Assembly (NCBI RefSeq): GCF_003253745.1
Contig: NZ_MZXV01000032.1
Span: forward strand, 806,001-870,000
Direction of reading: 5' to 3'
Source: Mesorhizobium kowhaii
GTDB taxonomy: Bacteria > Pseudomonadota > Alphaproteobacteria > Rhizobiales > Rhizobiaceae
DNA: 64,000 nt
Below are positions 46,643 through 60,291 of the stretch, piece after piece; positions within the stretch are counted from its first letter, which is position 1; each line of letters begins with the position of its first letter. Made by a program: the position numbers and the translations under genes. Under the pieces are notes generated by a model that was not told the origin of the DNA, did not search any database, and was given only the letters and a program-made list of their open reading frames with translations.

Positions 46643-46719
46643 GCGCCCGTAGCTCAGCTGGATAGAGCACCAGACTACGAATCTGGGGGTCAGGAGTTCG
46701 AATCTCTTCGGGCGCGCCA
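46643..46719 (+). tRNA. tRNA-Arg (anticodon ACG)
   Basis: Acceptor arms GCGCCCG (46643-46649) and CGGGCGC (46709-46715) pair fully; D arm AGCTCAGCTGGATAGAGC; anticodon arm CAGA-CTACGAA-TCTG with anticodon ACG; T arm with TTCGAAT loop; encoded CCA at 46717-46719. The region past it changes to the vitamin cluster, so it could be an island insertion point. Confidence 0.97.
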
Positions 46720-46824
46720 TTCCATCTAATCGAAATCGTTAACATATTTTACAATCAACCGGCTGCGGCACCGGCTTAATTTTGAGCATTCAGCCGGTTT
46801 TGGAAGAACGGACATCCCTTCGAG

Positions 46825-47225
46825 TTATGTCACAGCTTGGCGTACGCTCGACCGGGGTAAGACCCTAACATTGTCGATCAGCCGCGTCTCGCCAAGCCAC
46901 GCCGCAACAAGCAGTCGCGCAGGCCGGTCGAGGTCGTGCAGCGGGCCGCAAATCCTCCTCCACCCGCAGCTCCAGATATTCGACTTGCGCGTAGCCGGCG
47001 GCAAGGATCGCCGCCCGCGCCTCAACAAGCTTTGGGCCAACCGGCGCCCCGCGCGCGAGTTGCTCCGCCGCGTCGAACAGCACCGATGCAAGTTTCGGCG
47101 CGGCCTGTCGCTCGGCGGGCGTGAGGCAGACATTGCGCGACGAGAGAGCCAGCCTGTCAGCCTCGCGCACCGTCGAGCAGCCGACGACGGCGATTGGAAT
47201 GTCCAGTGCCTTCTTGGCGTAAAAC
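46825..47225 (-). pseudogene. panC: panC remnant (pantoate-beta-alanine ligase), 5' truncated and frameshifted
   Basis: Minus-strand translation gives a PanC C-terminal half: LDIPIAVVGCSTVREADRLALSSRN, then LTPAERQAAP... and YAQVEYLELRVEEDLRP. After this the frame shifts by one base (CGGCCCGCTG, one C too many around 46945) into DLDRPARLLVAAWLGETRLIDNV, the normal PanC ending. The N-terminal half with the HIGH-type ATP motif is absent; a stop lies just upstream of the homology. It cannot make a working enzyme. Confidence 0.85.
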
Positions 47226-47464
47226 GACCCCCGGCGGCGTCACCGCCCTCACATGGTGCGTCGCGCTCATGGCATCCTTCCCTTACGTAAGCCACCCGGC
47301 GCTCGCATTTGGCATAGATTTGTGCGGATGCGAAGGGCAAAGACCTGCAGTGACTGCACTGTGCCGTTCCGCGCGAACGTTGACGGGCAGCAGGCGGCAG
47401 TCCACCCTTCGCTCACGTTGGTTCCTTCGGGGCGCCACGATTTTCGGAACTCCATCGGACCCAA

Positions 47465-48430
47465 ATGCAAGACACGACGACACAGGCGACGAAGCGCGCC
47501 GCAACAACCAACCGCAGCCGGGCCGTCAGTGCGGACCTGATCGCTGTTGTCATTGCCGTGACGAATGGTGAACCACGCGTTCTGACCATCGGACAGGCGG
47601 ACGCTTTGCCGTCTGGCCCTTTTGAGCTCGGCCATCGCTCCTTGCAGTCGGGTCTGCGGGCGTGGGTAGAGCGGCAGACCGGTCATCCGCTGGGCTATAT
47701 CGAACAACTCTATACGTTCGCCGACCGAGACCGGATCGGCGACGAGCGCGTGCAGATCTCGATCAGCTATCTCGGCCTGACGCGGGAAGAGCAGGCCGAG
47801 AGGTCTCCAACGCATGGCTGGCGCGGCTGGTACGACTATTTTCCGTGGGAAGATCACCGTGCGGGCGTGCCGTCCGTCCTGCCTGATATCCTCATGCCCC
47901 GACTTTTGGTCTGGACCGATGAAGCCGAAGACATGAACATGCGCCGTGATCGCCGGCAGCGCGTGGCATATGCCTTCGGCCTGGATGATCGCGACTGGAA
48001 CGAGGAACTCGTCCTGCAGCGATACGAACTGCTCTATGAAGCCGCGCTGGTTGCCGAAGCCACCCGTCACTCGGACGATGGCAGCCCGCTATCTGTCTCC
48101 GGTCGACCGATGATCGCCGACCATCGCCGTATTCTGGCGACCGGAATCGCCAGGCTTCGAACCAAGATCAAATACCGGCCCGTCGTCTTCGAACTGATGC
48201 CACCGGCATTCACGCTGCTGCAGTTGCAGCGCACCGTCGAAGCGCTCGCCGGCAGGCTCGTGCACAAGCCGAATTTCCGGCGTCTCATCGAACAGCAGGA
48301 CCTGGTCGAGGAGACAGGCGAGACGGTGGCGGATACAGGCGGGCGCCCGGCCAAGCGTTTCCGCTTCCGCCAGACGGTTCTGGCGGAACGAGCAGTCGCA
48401 GGGACGAAATTGCCACTTTCGCGCGCTTGA
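47465..48430 (+). CDS. nrtR: NrtR-type regulator (Nudix-like domain plus winged helix)
   Basis: 321 aa. The first ~150 residues follow the Nudix fold (SADLIAVVIAVTNGEPRVLTI...LQSGLRAWVERQTG) but lack the REx2EExGU catalytic box, as in NrtR proteins that bind ADP-ribose without cleaving it. The second half is winged-helix-like: KIKYRPVVFELMPPAFTLLQLQRTVEALAGRLVHKPNFRRLIEQQDLVEETG. NrtR regulates NAD biosynthesis, and nadABC follows directly with a palindrome in the gap. Confidence 0.85.
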   Translation: MQDTTTQATKRAATTNRSRAVSADLIAVVIAVTNGEPRVLTIGQADALPSGPFELGHRSLQSGLRAWVERQTGHPLGYIEQLYTFADRDRIGDERVQISISYLGLTREEQAERSPTHGWRGWYDYFPWEDHRAGVPSVLPDILMPRLLVWTDEAEDMNMRRDRRQRVAYAFGLDDRDWNEELVLQRYELLYEAALVAEATRHSDDGSPLSVSGRPMIADHRRILATGIARLRTKIKYRPVVFELMPPAFTLLQLQRTVEALAGRLVHKPNFRRLIEQQDLVEETGETVADTGGRPAKRFRFRQTVLAERAVAGTKLPLSRA

Positions 48431-48456
48431 CATTGCTTATACTCAAGCTAAGTATA
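48427..48456 (+). promoter_or_regulatory. nadA promoter with overlapping NrtR-type operator
   Basis: TTGACA at 48427-48432 overlaps the nrtR stop codon. A TATACT-N7-AGTATA inverted repeat (48438-48456) covers the spacer and the -10 position (AAGTAT/AGTATA). A further TTATAC half-site lies at 48465-48470. The palindrome inside the promoter of nadABC fits repression by the NrtR protein encoded just before. Confidence 0.7.
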
Positions 48457-48497
48457 TGCCATAGTTATACTCACATAGAGCATAAGGAACGCCGGGC

Positions 48498-49472
48498 ATG
48501 CTCAACGTCTCCACGCGCACGGCCGCGCTCTATGATCGCGTGCGGCGGGTCATCCCGCCCATCGAATGGCCGACCTTCGCCGACGATATCGAGGCCATTC
48601 TCGATCTGAAACGGCAGCGAAACGCCGTCATCCTGGCGCACAACTACCAGACGCCGGAGATCTTCCACTGTGTCGCCGACATCGTCGGCGACAGCCTGGC
48701 GCTTGCCCGCAAGGCGATGACGGCCGAAGCCGATGTCATCGTGCTGGCAGGCGTGCATTTCATGGCCGAGACGGCAAAGCTGCTCAATCCGCAAAAGACG
48801 GTACTCATTCCCGACCTGCGCGCAGGCTGTTCGCTGGCCGACTCGATTACTGCCGAAGACATTCGCCTGCTTCGGCAGCGCTATCCCGGCGTATCGGTCG
48901 TCACCTATGTCAACACGTCAGCCGACGTGAAAGCCGAGTCCGATATCTGCTGTACCTCCGGCAATGCGAAAGCCGTAGTGGAGTCACTTGGCGTTCCCCG
49001 GGTGATCATGTTGCCGGACGAGTATCTGGCCCAGAACATCGCCGCCCAGACCGACGTGCAGATCATCGCCTGGAAAGGGCGTTGCGAGGTGCATGAGCGC
49101 TTCACGCCTGCCGACATCCGCCAGCTTCGCGAGGACCATCCCGGTGTGACGGTGCTGGCCCATCCCGAATGTCCGCCCGAAGTGGTGGCCGAGGCCGATT
49201 TTTCCGGGTCGACCGCGGCCATGTCCGACTATGTCGGACGGCAAAAGCCGCCCCGCGTCGTGCTGATGACGGAGTGCTCGATGAGCGACAATGTCGCGGT
49301 CGAGCATCCCGAGGTCGAGTTCATCCGGCCCTGCAATCTGTGCCCTCACATGAAGCGGATAACGCTCGCCAACATCCGTGAGGCGCTCGAACAGAACCGC
49401 CACGTCGTGACCATCGCACCGGAGATTGCCGGGCGTGCTCGGCTGGCCGTCGAGCGGATGCTGGCGGTATGA
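48498..49472 (+). CDS. nadA: Quinolinate synthase
   Basis: 324 aa. Starts the fold with [26 protein letters not shown]. The three [4Fe-4S] Cys are in [18 protein letters not shown] and [13 protein letters not shown]. Condenses iminoaspartate (from NadB) with DHAP to quinolinate. First gene of nadABC, and NadB follows with a 4-nt overlap. Confidence 0.97.
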   Translation: MLNVSTRTAALYDRVRRVIPPIEWPTFADDIEAILDLKRQRNAVILAHNYQTPEIFHCVADIVGDSLALARKAMTAEADVIVLAGVHFMAETAKLLNPQKTVLIPDLRAGCSLADSITAEDIRLLRQRYPGVSVVTYVNTSADVKAESDICCTSGNAKAVVESLGVPRVIMLPDEYLAQNIAAQTDVQIIAWKGRCEVHERFTPADIRQLREDHPGVTVLAHPECPPEVVAEADFSGSTAAMSDYVGRQKPPRVVLMTECSMSDNVAVEHPEVEFIRPCNLCPHMKRITLANIREALEQNRHVVTIAPEIAGRARLAVERMLAV

Positions 49473-51010
49473 GCATGGACGTCCGCGATCTCGCCGGGCG
49501 ACCGGTCATCATCGGCGGCGGCATAGCCGGACTGATGACTGCGCTGCACATGGCGCCTGAGCCAGTGCTTCTCCTGTCGAGATCGCCGCTAGGCGCGGAT
49601 GCGTCGAGCGCTTGGGCGCAGGGCGGACTTGCCGCCAGCCTAGGCGACAATGATGAACCGGCGCTCCATCTTGCCGACACGCTCGCTGCAGGCGACGGCC
49701 TCTGCGATGCGCAAGCAGCGGAGCACATCGTGTACGCGGCGCCCGCCGCGATCGAGGATCTGGCGCGCCTTGGGGTTCGCTTCGATCGGACACCCGAAGG
49801 AGCGCTGCGCCTCGGGTTGGAAGCCGCGCACAGCCGACGGCGCATCGTTCATGCCGACGGCGACGGGAGCGGACGGGAGGTCATGCGCGCCCTGGTCTCC
49901 GCCGTGCGTTCCACTCCGTCGATTGTGGTCGTGGAAGGCGTGGAAGCGCGCCGATTGGCTGTGGAGGACGGCAGGATCACCGGGGTGCTGGCGAGCTGTT
50001 CGACGGGTCCGGTGTTCTTCGCCACAGGACGGGTCGTTCTCGCCACAGGCGGGATCGGTGGCTTGTTCCACGACACGACAAACCCGCTCGGCAGTTGCGG
50101 ACAGGGGCTGGCGCTCGCAGCGCGTGCCGGTGCTGTGCTTGCCGACCTGGAGTTCATCCAGTTCCATCCGACCGCGCTTGACGGGCCAGGCCGTCCGATG
50201 CCGCTCATCAGCGAGGCAGTTCGCGGCGAAGGCGCGGTGATCGTCGACGAGACAGGGCGGCGTTTTCTCGACGGCTTGCGAGGGGCGGAACTCGCACCGC
50301 GCGACATTGTCGCGCGCGCCGTCTGGAGGCATCTTGCCGACGGCCATCGCGTCTTCCTCGACGCACGCGAAAAGCCGGGCGCGACGTTCGCGCAGCATTT
50401 TCCAACGATCGCATCAGCCTGCAGCAAGGACGGCATCGATCCGGCGCGTGATCTCATTCCCATCCGGCCGGCGCAGCACTATCACATGGGTGGTGTCGCC
50501 GTGGATCTGGCCGGGCGCACATCGGTTCCTGGACTTTGGGCCTGCGGCGAAGTCGCCTCGACCGGGCTGCACGGCGCCAACCGGCTTGCCAGCAACTCGC
50601 TGACCGAGGCCGCCGTCGGTGCGCGCTGGGTTGCCGAGAACGTAGCCGGTTCGCCCGACGGCGGCGGAAAGCCAGCAATGGCAGCTAACCTGCCCACGCC
50701 GGATCCAAGGCCTGTGCGCCCTCTCCTGTCACATGCCCTTGGCGTCACGCGGGATGGCGAAGGTTTGAAAGAGGCTGCGCGCGCCTTGTTGCTGCTGTTG
50801 CAGCGGCACGACACAGCGTCCGATCCCGCCGCCGTCGGGCTGATGATCGCGGTTGCCGCCTTGCTGCGCCGCGAAAGCCGTGGCGCTCACTACCGGACCG
50901 ACTTTCCCCATCAAGCGGCCGTCGCCCGCCGTTCCGAAATCACGCTCGACGCGGCCATGTTTGCGGCGCGGGAACTCGCCAACTCTCCAATGCTGGAAAG
51001 CGTCGCTTGA
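49469..51010 (+). CDS. nadB: L-aspartate oxidase
   Basis: 513 aa. FAD motif [17 protein letters not shown] and the [12 protein letters not shown] segment are hallmarks; the substrate-site [24 protein letters not shown] region and [45 protein letters not shown] follow. Oxidises aspartate to iminoaspartate. Overlaps nadA by 4 nt and nadC by 1 nt. Confidence 0.97.
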   Translation: MSMDVRDLAGRPVIIGGGIAGLMTALHMAPEPVLLLSRSPLGADASSAWAQGGLAASLGDNDEPALHLADTLAAGDGLCDAQAAEHIVYAAPAAIEDLARLGVRFDRTPEGALRLGLEAAHSRRRIVHADGDGSGREVMRALVSAVRSTPSIVVVEGVEARRLAVEDGRITGVLASCSTGPVFFATGRVVLATGGIGGLFHDTTNPLGSCGQGLALAARAGAVLADLEFIQFHPTALDGPGRPMPLISEAVRGEGAVIVDETGRRFLDGLRGAELAPRDIVARAVWRHLADGHRVFLDAREKPGATFAQHFPTIASACSKDGIDPARDLIPIRPAQHYHMGGVAVDLAGRTSVPGLWACGEVASTGLHGANRLASNSLTEAAVGARWVAENVAGSPDGGGKPAMAANLPTPDPRPVRPLLSHALGVTRDGEGLKEAARALLLLLQRHDTASDPAAVGLMIAVAALLRRESRGAHYRTDFPHQAAVARRSEITLDAAMFAARELANSPMLESVA

Positions 51011-51864
51011 TGAACCTATCCCCCCTTCCAACGATCATGCTCGAGCCTCTGGTGCGGGCAGCTCTGCTCGAGGACCTTGGCAGGGCCGGTGATTTGACCA
51101 CCGATGCCATCGTACCGAAGGACCATCATGCGACAACGGTGCTGACTGCGCGCGAGGCCGGAACTGTAGCCGGTCTCGATATGGCGATGCTCGCTTTCAG
51201 GCTGATCGACCAGAATGTCGAGATGACAGTGGAGCGAGCGGACGGCAGCAACATCGCGCAAGGTGAGACCATCGCATCGGTCAGCGGTCCGGCCCGGGCC
51301 ATACTCACCGCGGAACGGACGGCGCTCAATTTTCTCTGCCATTTGAGCGGCATCGCCACGGCGACGGCATCGGTCGTCGCGGCGGTTGGCGGCTATGGCG
51401 CAAAGATCGTCTGCACGCGCAAGACAACGCCTGGATTACGGGCCGTCGAAAAATACGCCGTGCGCGCCGGTGGCGGCTCCAATCACCGTTTCGGCCTCGA
51501 TGACGCCATCCTGATCAAGGACAACCACATCGCCATCGCCGGCGGAATTCGCCCCGCGCTGGAGCGCGCGCGAAGCAGCGTCGGCCATCTCGTCAAGATC
51601 GAAGTCGAGGTCGACACACTAGCCCAACTGGAGGAGGCCATGGCCCTCACCCCCGACGCCGTCCTGCTCGACAACATGTCGGTCGACGAGCTTCGCCAGG
51701 CGGTGGCCATGGTTGCCGGCCGCGCCACGACCGAGGCGTCGGGCAGGATCACCGCCGCGATTGCGCCAGCCGTTGCCGCAACTGGTATCGATCTGATTTC
51801 CATCGGCTGGTTGACTCACAGCGCGCCGATCCTCGATATCGGCCTCGACTACCGTCAGCCTTAA
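51010..51864 (+). CDS. nadC: Nicotinate-nucleotide pyrophosphorylase (carboxylating)
   Basis: 284 aa from the ATG at 51010, overlapping the nadB stop (TGATG). QPRTase motifs: EDLGRAGDLTTDAI, CTRKTTPGLRAVEKYAV and GGGSNHRFGLDDAILIKDNH. Makes nicotinate mononucleotide from quinolinate and PRPP. Closes the nadABC operon; bioB starts 90 nt later on the same strand, so the transcript may continue. Confidence 0.97.
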   Translation: MNLSPLPTIMLEPLVRAALLEDLGRAGDLTTDAIVPKDHHATTVLTAREAGTVAGLDMAMLAFRLIDQNVEMTVERADGSNIAQGETIASVSGPARAILTAERTALNFLCHLSGIATATASVVAAVGGYGAKIVCTRKTTPGLRAVEKYAVRAGGGSNHRFGLDDAILIKDNHIAIAGGIRPALERARSSVGHLVKIEVEVDTLAQLEEAMALTPDAVLLDNMSVDELRQAVAMVAGRATTEASGRITAAIAPAVAATGIDLISIGWLTHSAPILDIGLDYRQP

Positions 51865-51954
51865 CCCTCGAGGCTGACCATCTAGCCTACCCAGCTTCTT
51901 TCGACCGTGTCCGCCATTTCAAAGGCGCCTGTGTCGCATAACGCAAGGAACAGG

Positions 51955-52962
51955 ATGGAAATGCACGCAGCGATTTCGGAAAAGACCCAGCCTGAAGTTC
52001 AATCCTTCGACGGCAGCCGGATGTGGACCCTGGAAGAAGCCCAGGCCCTCCACGATGCGCCCTTCAACGACCTGCTGTTTCAGGCGCAGACCGTGCACCG
52101 CCAGAATTTCGATCCCAACAAGGTCCAGCTCAGCCGGCTTCTCAGCATCAAGACCGGCGGATGTCCGGAGGATTGCGGCTATTGCAGCCAGTCGGCCCAT
52201 CACGAAACCGGCCTGAAGGCGTCGAAGCTGATGGAAGTCAGGCGCGTCATCGCCGAAGCGACCAAGGCGCGCGATGCCGGCGCCACCCGCTATTGCATGG
52301 GTGCGGCCTGGCGAAATCCCAAGACGCGCGACATGGATGCGGTGGTGGCGATGGTCGAAGGCGTCAAGGCGCTGGGCATGGAGACCTGCATGACGCTGGG
52401 CATGCTCGATCTTGAGCAGGCCGCTCAGCTGAAACAGGCTGGTCTCGACTATTACAACCACAACATCGATACGTCGGAACGCTACTACAGCGAGATCATC
52501 AGCACGCGCAGCTTTGCCGACCGGATCGATACGCTTGAGTTGGTTCGCCAATCCGGCATCAAGGTCTGCTGTGGCGGCATTGTCGGCATGGGCGAGGAGC
52601 CGGTGGATCGGATCGACATGCTGGTGACGCTGGCCAATCTGCCGGAGCATCCCCAAAGCGTTCCGATCAACATGCTGATCCCGATCGCCGGCACCCCGCT
52701 TGCCGAAGCCAAGCCCATCGAACCGATAGAATTCGTGCGCGTGATCGCGCTGGCGCGCATCATGATGCCGAAATCGCATGTGCGTCTTTCCGCCGGCCGC
52801 ACCGCCATGACCGACGAGATGCAGGCACTGTGCTTCTTTGCCGGCGCCAACTCGATCTTCGTCGGCGACACGCTGCTGACCGCGGACAATCCCGGCGAGG
52901 ACAAGGATACTCTGCTGTTCCGGCGCCTCGGTATCGAGCCTATGGGCCTCGAGGCGCAATGA
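51955..52962 (+). CDS. bioB: Biotin synthase
   Basis: 335 aa from the ATG at 51955 with AAGGA just before it; a GTG at 51907 is possible but lacks a site. Radical SAM motif [16 protein letters not shown] and the conserved YNHNIDTS and [24 protein letters not shown] segments. Inserts sulfur into dethiobiotin. Overlaps bioF by 4 nt. No BioR-type box (TTATnnATAA) was seen in the 90-nt gap before it. Confidence 0.97.
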   Translation: MEMHAAISEKTQPEVQSFDGSRMWTLEEAQALHDAPFNDLLFQAQTVHRQNFDPNKVQLSRLLSIKTGGCPEDCGYCSQSAHHETGLKASKLMEVRRVIAEATKARDAGATRYCMGAAWRNPKTRDMDAVVAMVEGVKALGMETCMTLGMLDLEQAAQLKQAGLDYYNHNIDTSERYYSEIISTRSFADRIDTLELVRQSGIKVCCGGIVGMGEEPVDRIDMLVTLANLPEHPQSVPINMLIPIAGTPLAEAKPIEPIEFVRVIALARIMMPKSHVRLSAGRTAMTDEMQALCFFAGANSIFVGDTLLTADNPGEDKDTLLFRRLGIEPMGLEAQ

Positions 52963-54098
52963 AAGGGGCGCCCCTCGCCCGCTATGACGCGACCTTGCAG
53001 GGGCTGGCGCGCAAGGACCGGCTGCGGACGCTGTCGCCGCGCACCGGGCTCGACTTCTCGTCGAACGACTATCTCGGGCTCGCCGCATCGAGGAGGCTTG
53101 GCGGCGCGGTTGCGGCGGCGATCGCGCAGGGCACGCCGGTCGGCGCCACCGGGTCGAGGCTGTTGCGCGGCAACGCGCCGGAGCATGAGCAACTTGAGGC
53201 GGACGCAGCGGCGTTCTTCGGGACCGACCGCGCGCTGTTCTTCGGCAGCGGCTACATCGCCAACTTCGCTCTGCTGACCGCGCTGCCGCAAAAGGGCGAC
53301 CTGCTGGTCCTCGACGAACTCGCCCATGCCAGCATGCATGAGGGCGCGCAGGCCGGGCGCGCCGAGTTCAAGCTGGCTGCGCACAACGACATTGGTGCAA
53401 TCGAGGATGAGATCAACAACTGGCGCGTCGAGGGCGGCATGGGGCGCGTGTGGATCGCGGTCGAAAGCCTCTACAGCATGGATGGCGACCGCGCGCCGAT
53501 GGAGAGCCTCGTCGAGCTAGCCGATCGGCACGAGGCCTTCATCGTCGTCGACGAGGCGCACTCCACCGGCGTCTGGGGACCGGACGGCCGGGGGCTGGCG
53601 GCCGCATTCGAGGGCCGCGACAACATCATTGCGCTCCATACTTGCGGCAAGGCGCTCGGCGCGTCCGGCGCACTGGTTACCGGATCGGGAACGCTGTGCG
53701 ATTATCTCGTCAACCGTTGCCGGCCATTTATCTACGCCACCGCGCCATCGCCGCTGATGGCGGTCGCGGCGCGCGAAGCGCTCGCCATACTGTCCGACGA
53801 GCCCCTGCGCCGGGTTCGGCTGCATGAACACGTTGCTTTCGCCGGCCGCCAATTGGCCGAACGCTGTGGCGTGACGTCGAGCGGATCGCAGATCCAGCCA
53901 TTCGTCATCGGCGACGTCAGGCGCACCATGGCGGTGGCGACGGCATTGCAGGCTCGCGGTTTCGACATACGCGGCATCCGCCCGCCGACGGTGCCCGAGG
54001 GCACATCGCGCCTGCGAATCTCGCTCACACTCAACGTCGACGAAGCCGACATTTCCGCCATGGTCGAGGCGCTCGTCGAGGTGTTGGCCACGGCATGA
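52959..54098 (+). CDS. bioF: 8-amino-7-oxononanoate synthase
   Basis: 379 aa from the ATG at 52959, overlapping bioB by ATGA. PLP enzyme: substrate loop [47 protein letters not shown], and the PLP Lys in [14 protein letters not shown]. Joins pimeloyl-ACP and alanine. Partner of BioZ, which is thought to supply the pimeloyl precursor in alphaproteobacteria. Confidence 0.97.
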   Translation: MKGAPLARYDATLQGLARKDRLRTLSPRTGLDFSSNDYLGLAASRRLGGAVAAAIAQGTPVGATGSRLLRGNAPEHEQLEADAAAFFGTDRALFFGSGYIANFALLTALPQKGDLLVLDELAHASMHEGAQAGRAEFKLAAHNDIGAIEDEINNWRVEGGMGRVWIAVESLYSMDGDRAPMESLVELADRHEAFIVVDEAHSTGVWGPDGRGLAAAFEGRDNIIALHTCGKALGASGALVTGSGTLCDYLVNRCRPFIYATAPSPLMAVAAREALAILSDEPLRRVRLHEHVAFAGRQLAERCGVTSSGSQIQPFVIGDVRRTMAVATALQARGFDIRGIRPPTVPEGTSRLRISLTLNVDEADISAMVEALVEVLATA

Positions 54099-54730
54099 CC
54101 AAGCGCATCGTCATCACCGGAACCGACACCGGAATTGGCAAGACGGTGTTTTCGGCCGGACTAACCGGCCTGCTCGACGGCTTCTACTGGAAGCCGGTTC
54201 AATCGGGCCTCGACGACGAGACAGACAGCGAGGTCGTTGGACGGCTCGCCGGCCTGCCGCCAGGCCGCGTCCTGCCCGAGGTCTACCGCTTGAGCAAGCC
54301 CCTGTCGCCGCATCGTTCAGCGGAAATCGACGGCGTCGCGATCGAGGCGGCAAAGCTCTCGCTTCCAGCCTTGCCGGGTCCGCTTGTCATCGAAGGCGCT
54401 GGCGGGCTGATGGTGCCCCTCAACCGACAGACAAGGTTCATTGACATATTCGCGCAATGGCGGCTGCCGGTCATACTGTGCGCCCGCACCGCGCTCGGCA
54501 CAATCAACCACACGCTCCTCTCAATCGAAGCTCTGCGGGCCCGCTCTATCCCAATCATCGGCGTCGCCTTTATCGGCGACGAGGTGGCAGACACGCAAAG
54601 GACAATCGTGGAATTCAGCGGCGTGCCACAGCTCGGCAGGCTGCCGCACCTTGATCCGCTTACGGGTAAAACCCTGAGAGACGCGATGGTTGCCGGGTTC
54701 GACCTCGCTCTGATTGCCGGAGGCGAATGA
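54095..54730 (+). CDS. bioD: Dethiobiotin synthetase
   Basis: 211 aa. P-loop variant [21 protein letters not shown] at the start, then the substrate motif [14 protein letters not shown] and the [18 protein letters not shown] loop. ATP-dependent ureido-ring closure of 7,8-diaminopelargonate. Overlaps both neighbours by 4 nt. Confidence 0.96.
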   Translation: MTKRIVITGTDTGIGKTVFSAGLTGLLDGFYWKPVQSGLDDETDSEVVGRLAGLPPGRVLPEVYRLSKPLSPHRSAEIDGVAIEAAKLSLPALPGPLVIEGAGGLMVPLNRQTRFIDIFAQWRLPVILCARTALGTINHTLLSIEALRARSIPIIGVAFIGDEVADTQRTIVEFSGVPQLGRLPHLDPLTGKTLRDAMVAGFDLALIAGGE

Positions 54731-55995
54731 TGCTGCAGTCCCAAGTTTGGCACCCCTTCACCCAGCACGCGCTCGAGCATTCGATCCCCGAAATCGTCCG
54801 GACCGAAGGCGCCTACCTTCACAAGGCCGACGGCGCGCGCATCCTGGACGCCATTTCCTCCTGGTGGGTCGTCACGCATGGCCACCGCCATCCCCGCATC
54901 ATGAAGGCTATCGAGGCGACCGCGTCGAGCCTCGACCAGATCATCTTCGCAGGCTTCACGCATGAGCCGGCAGAACGGCTGGCCAAGGCGCTTGTCGGCC
55001 TCGCTCCCTCCGGACTCGACTGGGTGTTCTATTCCGACAGCGGCTCGACCTCAGTCGAAGTCGCGCTGAAGATGGCGCTCGGCTATTTCCGCAACATCGG
55101 CGCGCCGCGCTCGCGCATCGCTGTGATGGAGCACAGCTATCATGGCGACACGATCGGCACGATGAGCGTTGGCGCCCGCGGCGTGTTCAACGCCGCCTAT
55201 GAACCCCTGCTGTTCGAAGTAGACACCATTCCCTTCCCGGCCGCCGGCCGCGAGCAGGAAACGCTGGATCGTTTCGAGGCCGTCAGCCGCGACCGGCGCG
55301 CCGCCGCGCTGATCGTCGAGCCGCTCGTGCTTGGCGCCGGCGGCATGCTGATGTACCCGGCCTGGGTTCTGACCGAATTGAAGAAGATCGCCGAAGCCTC
55401 GGGCACACTGCTGATCGCCGACGAAGTGATGACGGGCTGGGGACGCACCGGGACCATGTTCGCCTGCGAGCAGGCGTCCATCTCTCCGGACATATTGTGC
55501 ACCTCGAAGGGCCTGACAGGTGGTGCCATCCCGCTGGCGGCCACGCTCGCCACTGATGCAATCTTCCAGGCTCATTATTCTGAGGACCGGAAGAAGACCT
55601 TTTTCCACTCGAGTTCCTACACCGCCAATCCGATCGCCTGCGCGGCTGCGCTCGCCAATGTCGAGATCTGGCAGGACGAGCCGGTGGCAGAGCGGATTGC
55701 GGCCTTGAGCGCGAGGCAGGCCGCCGGGCTTCGACGCTTTCGCGACAATCAGTTCTTCACCGACGGCCGAGCGACCGGTACGATCGCGGCGCTCGATCTG
55801 CGCGCCGGTTCAGCTGGTTATCTCGCCGAGATCGGTCCTAAGCTGCGCGCGTTCTTCCTCGACCGAGGGCTGCTTGTGCGCCCGCTCGGCAACGTCCTCT
55901 ATCTTCTCCCACCCTATTGCATCACCAGCGACGAGCTCGATCGGCTCTATGACGCCATCGAGGAGGCCGGCGAACGCTTCGGGTCTAGGCCATGA
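54727..55995 (+). CDS. bioA: Adenosylmethionine-8-amino-7-oxononanoate aminotransferase
   Basis: 422 aa. Start [25 protein letters not shown] is typical of BioA. PLP-site features [43 protein letters not shown] and the PLP Lys in [12 protein letters not shown]. Uses SAM as amino donor. Two in-frame ATG codons begin at 54727; coupled to bioD by overlap. Confidence 0.97.
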   Translation: MMLQSQVWHPFTQHALEHSIPEIVRTEGAYLHKADGARILDAISSWWVVTHGHRHPRIMKAIEATASSLDQIIFAGFTHEPAERLAKALVGLAPSGLDWVFYSDSGSTSVEVALKMALGYFRNIGAPRSRIAVMEHSYHGDTIGTMSVGARGVFNAAYEPLLFEVDTIPFPAAGREQETLDRFEAVSRDRRAAALIVEPLVLGAGGMLMYPAWVLTELKKIAEASGTLLIADEVMTGWGRTGTMFACEQASISPDILCTSKGLTGGAIPLAATLATDAIFQAHYSEDRKKTFFHSSSYTANPIACAAALANVEIWQDEPVAERIAALSARQAAGLRRFRDNQFFTDGRATGTIAALDLRAGSAGYLAEIGPKLRAFFLDRGLLVRPLGNVLYLLPPYCITSDELDRLYDAIEEAGERFGSRP

Positions 55996-56975
55996 GCAGG
56001 TCGTCGCGCATTCTCGGATTTGGCCATCACGCGCCTGGGCGCAAGGTGGCAAATGCCGAGATCGAGAGCAATCTCGGCCTCGAGCCGGGCTGGATCGAAA
56101 GGCGTACCGGAATTCGTTCGCGCTTCTGGGCAACGGACGAAGATACGCTGTCTGGTCTTGCCACGCATGCGGGCGACATGGCGCTGGCGAATGCCGGTAT
56201 TGACCGCAGCGACATCGGTCTGCTGTTGCTTGCCACCTCGACGCCCGACCACCTTCTGCCGCCCAGTGCACCCTTGGTCGCGCACAAGCTCGGCCTTGGC
56301 CGCGCAGGCGCGGTCGATCTAACCGGCGCCTGCGCCGGCTTCATCTATGCGTTGATGTTCGCCGACGGATTCACGCGTCTGCACGGCAAAGCGAGCCTTG
56401 TCATTGCCGCCAACATCCTCAGCCGCCGCATCAATCCGGCCGAGCGCGCCAGCGCCGTGCTGTTTGCCGATGCCGCCGGCGCCCTGGTGATTGGCCCTTG
56501 CGAGGACGCCGACCGGGGCATCCTCGGCGCGTCGGTGGATTCGGACGGCTCGCGCTACGAGCTGATCCAGATCCCGGCGGGCGGAAGCAACATCCCGTTC
56601 CAAAGTGGCCTGGATCTCGGGCGAACCCGCATGACGATGACCAACGGCCGCGAAGTGTTCGCCAAGGCTGTCGAGATGATGACCGATTGCTCGACAAGCG
56701 CGCTTGCCGCTGCCGGAGTGCGACCACAGGATGTCGGCCGGTTCGTGCCGCATCAGGCGAATGCTCGCATTTTCGATGCGGTCGGGAGGAACCTTGGAAT
56801 AGCAGATCAAGCAATCGTCAAGACGATCGCGGAGTATGGCAACTCTTCTGCCGCGACGATCCCACTCTCCCTGTCGTTGGCCCATCAGATGGACACGTTT
56901 CGGCCGGGCGAGAGAATTCTTCTGGCGGCAGCGGGTGCGGGCCTCAGCGGCGGTGCGCTCGTCGTCGGAATTTAG
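55992..56975 (+). CDS. bioZ: KAS III-like 3-oxopimeloyl-ACP synthase BioZ
   Basis: 327 aa with the KAS III triad: Cys in [13 protein letters not shown], His in [13 protein letters not shown], Asn in [14 protein letters not shown]. Position after bioBFDA marks it as BioZ rather than FabH. Established work in Agrobacterium shows BioZ condensing glutaryl-CoA with malonyl-ACP to start the pimelate chain, replacing BioC/BioH. Last gene of the bio block. Confidence 0.95.
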   Translation: MSRSSRILGFGHHAPGRKVANAEIESNLGLEPGWIERRTGIRSRFWATDEDTLSGLATHAGDMALANAGIDRSDIGLLLLATSTPDHLLPPSAPLVAHKLGLGRAGAVDLTGACAGFIYALMFADGFTRLHGKASLVIAANILSRRINPAERASAVLFADAAGALVIGPCEDADRGILGASVDSDGSRYELIQIPAGGSNIPFQSGLDLGRTRMTMTNGREVFAKAVEMMTDCSTSALAAAGVRPQDVGRFVPHQANARIFDAVGRNLGIADQAIVKTIAEYGNSSAATIPLSLSLAHQMDTFRPGERILLAAAGAGLSGGALVVGI

Positions 56976-57074
56976 CGGGGCGCCCCGCGCAGCAGACATC
57001 AAGACCAGCCACGTGAGTTGGATGGCCGGTCGAATGCGCTTGACAAGATAGCGCCGGCCCGTTCAATTCGATGC

Positions 57075-57173
57075 ATTCACCAGGGGAGTCCCGGCAAGGG
57101 GCTGAGATACTGCTGGCTTTCGCGGCGCAGTGACCCGTTGAACCTGATCCAGTTCATACTGGCGTAGGGACGG
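57075..57173 (+). promoter_or_regulatory. TPP riboswitch (thi box)
   Basis: Classic conserved parts in order: GGGGAGTCCC, GGGGCTGAGATAC, then GACCCGTTGAACCTGATCCAG and TACTGGCGTAGGGA. It sits in the 314-nt gap before thiC, with about 115 nt left for an expression platform. Binding of thiamine pyrophosphate should turn off thiCOSGED. Confidence 0.97.
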
Positions 57174-57274
57174 TGCAAGCACTTTGCGGGAGTTCACGCC
57201 CGAAGTCCGTTTCGAACAGGCGGCCAAAGCGTCTTTTCATCCTTCCGGCACAGAACTGGGTCTCCAATGCATGA

Positions 57275-60092
<2,818 letters not shown>

Positions 60093-60096
<4 letters not shown>

Positions 60097-60290
60097 AACT
60101 GACCGTCAACGGAGAAGCGCATGAGGTTGCCGCCACCACACTGGCCGAGCTGCTTGCCGCGCTCGACTATGAGGGCGATTGGCTGGCAACGGCCGTCAAC
60201 AGCGATCTCGTGCACAAAGCCAACCGGGCGGAGTTCCAGTTGAGCGACGGCGACCGGATCGAAATCCTCTCACCCATGCAGGGAGGCTAG
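60093..60290 (+). CDS. thiS: Sulfur carrier protein ThiS
   Basis: 65 aa ubiquitin-like protein from the ATG at 60093, ending in the essential Gly-Gly (LSPMQGG). Its thiocarboxylate donates sulfur to ThiG. No thiF adenylyltransferase is in the cluster, so activation must use one encoded elsewhere. Confidence 0.95.
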
Positions 60291-60291
60291 C

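Noticed and set aside
46720..47464. Integrase or att repeat next to tRNA-Arg
   Set aside because: No integrase frame and no second copy of the tRNA 3' end was recognised in the window; island status stays inference.
51865..51954. BioR binding site before bioB
   Set aside because: No TTATnnATAA-like sequence found in the gap.
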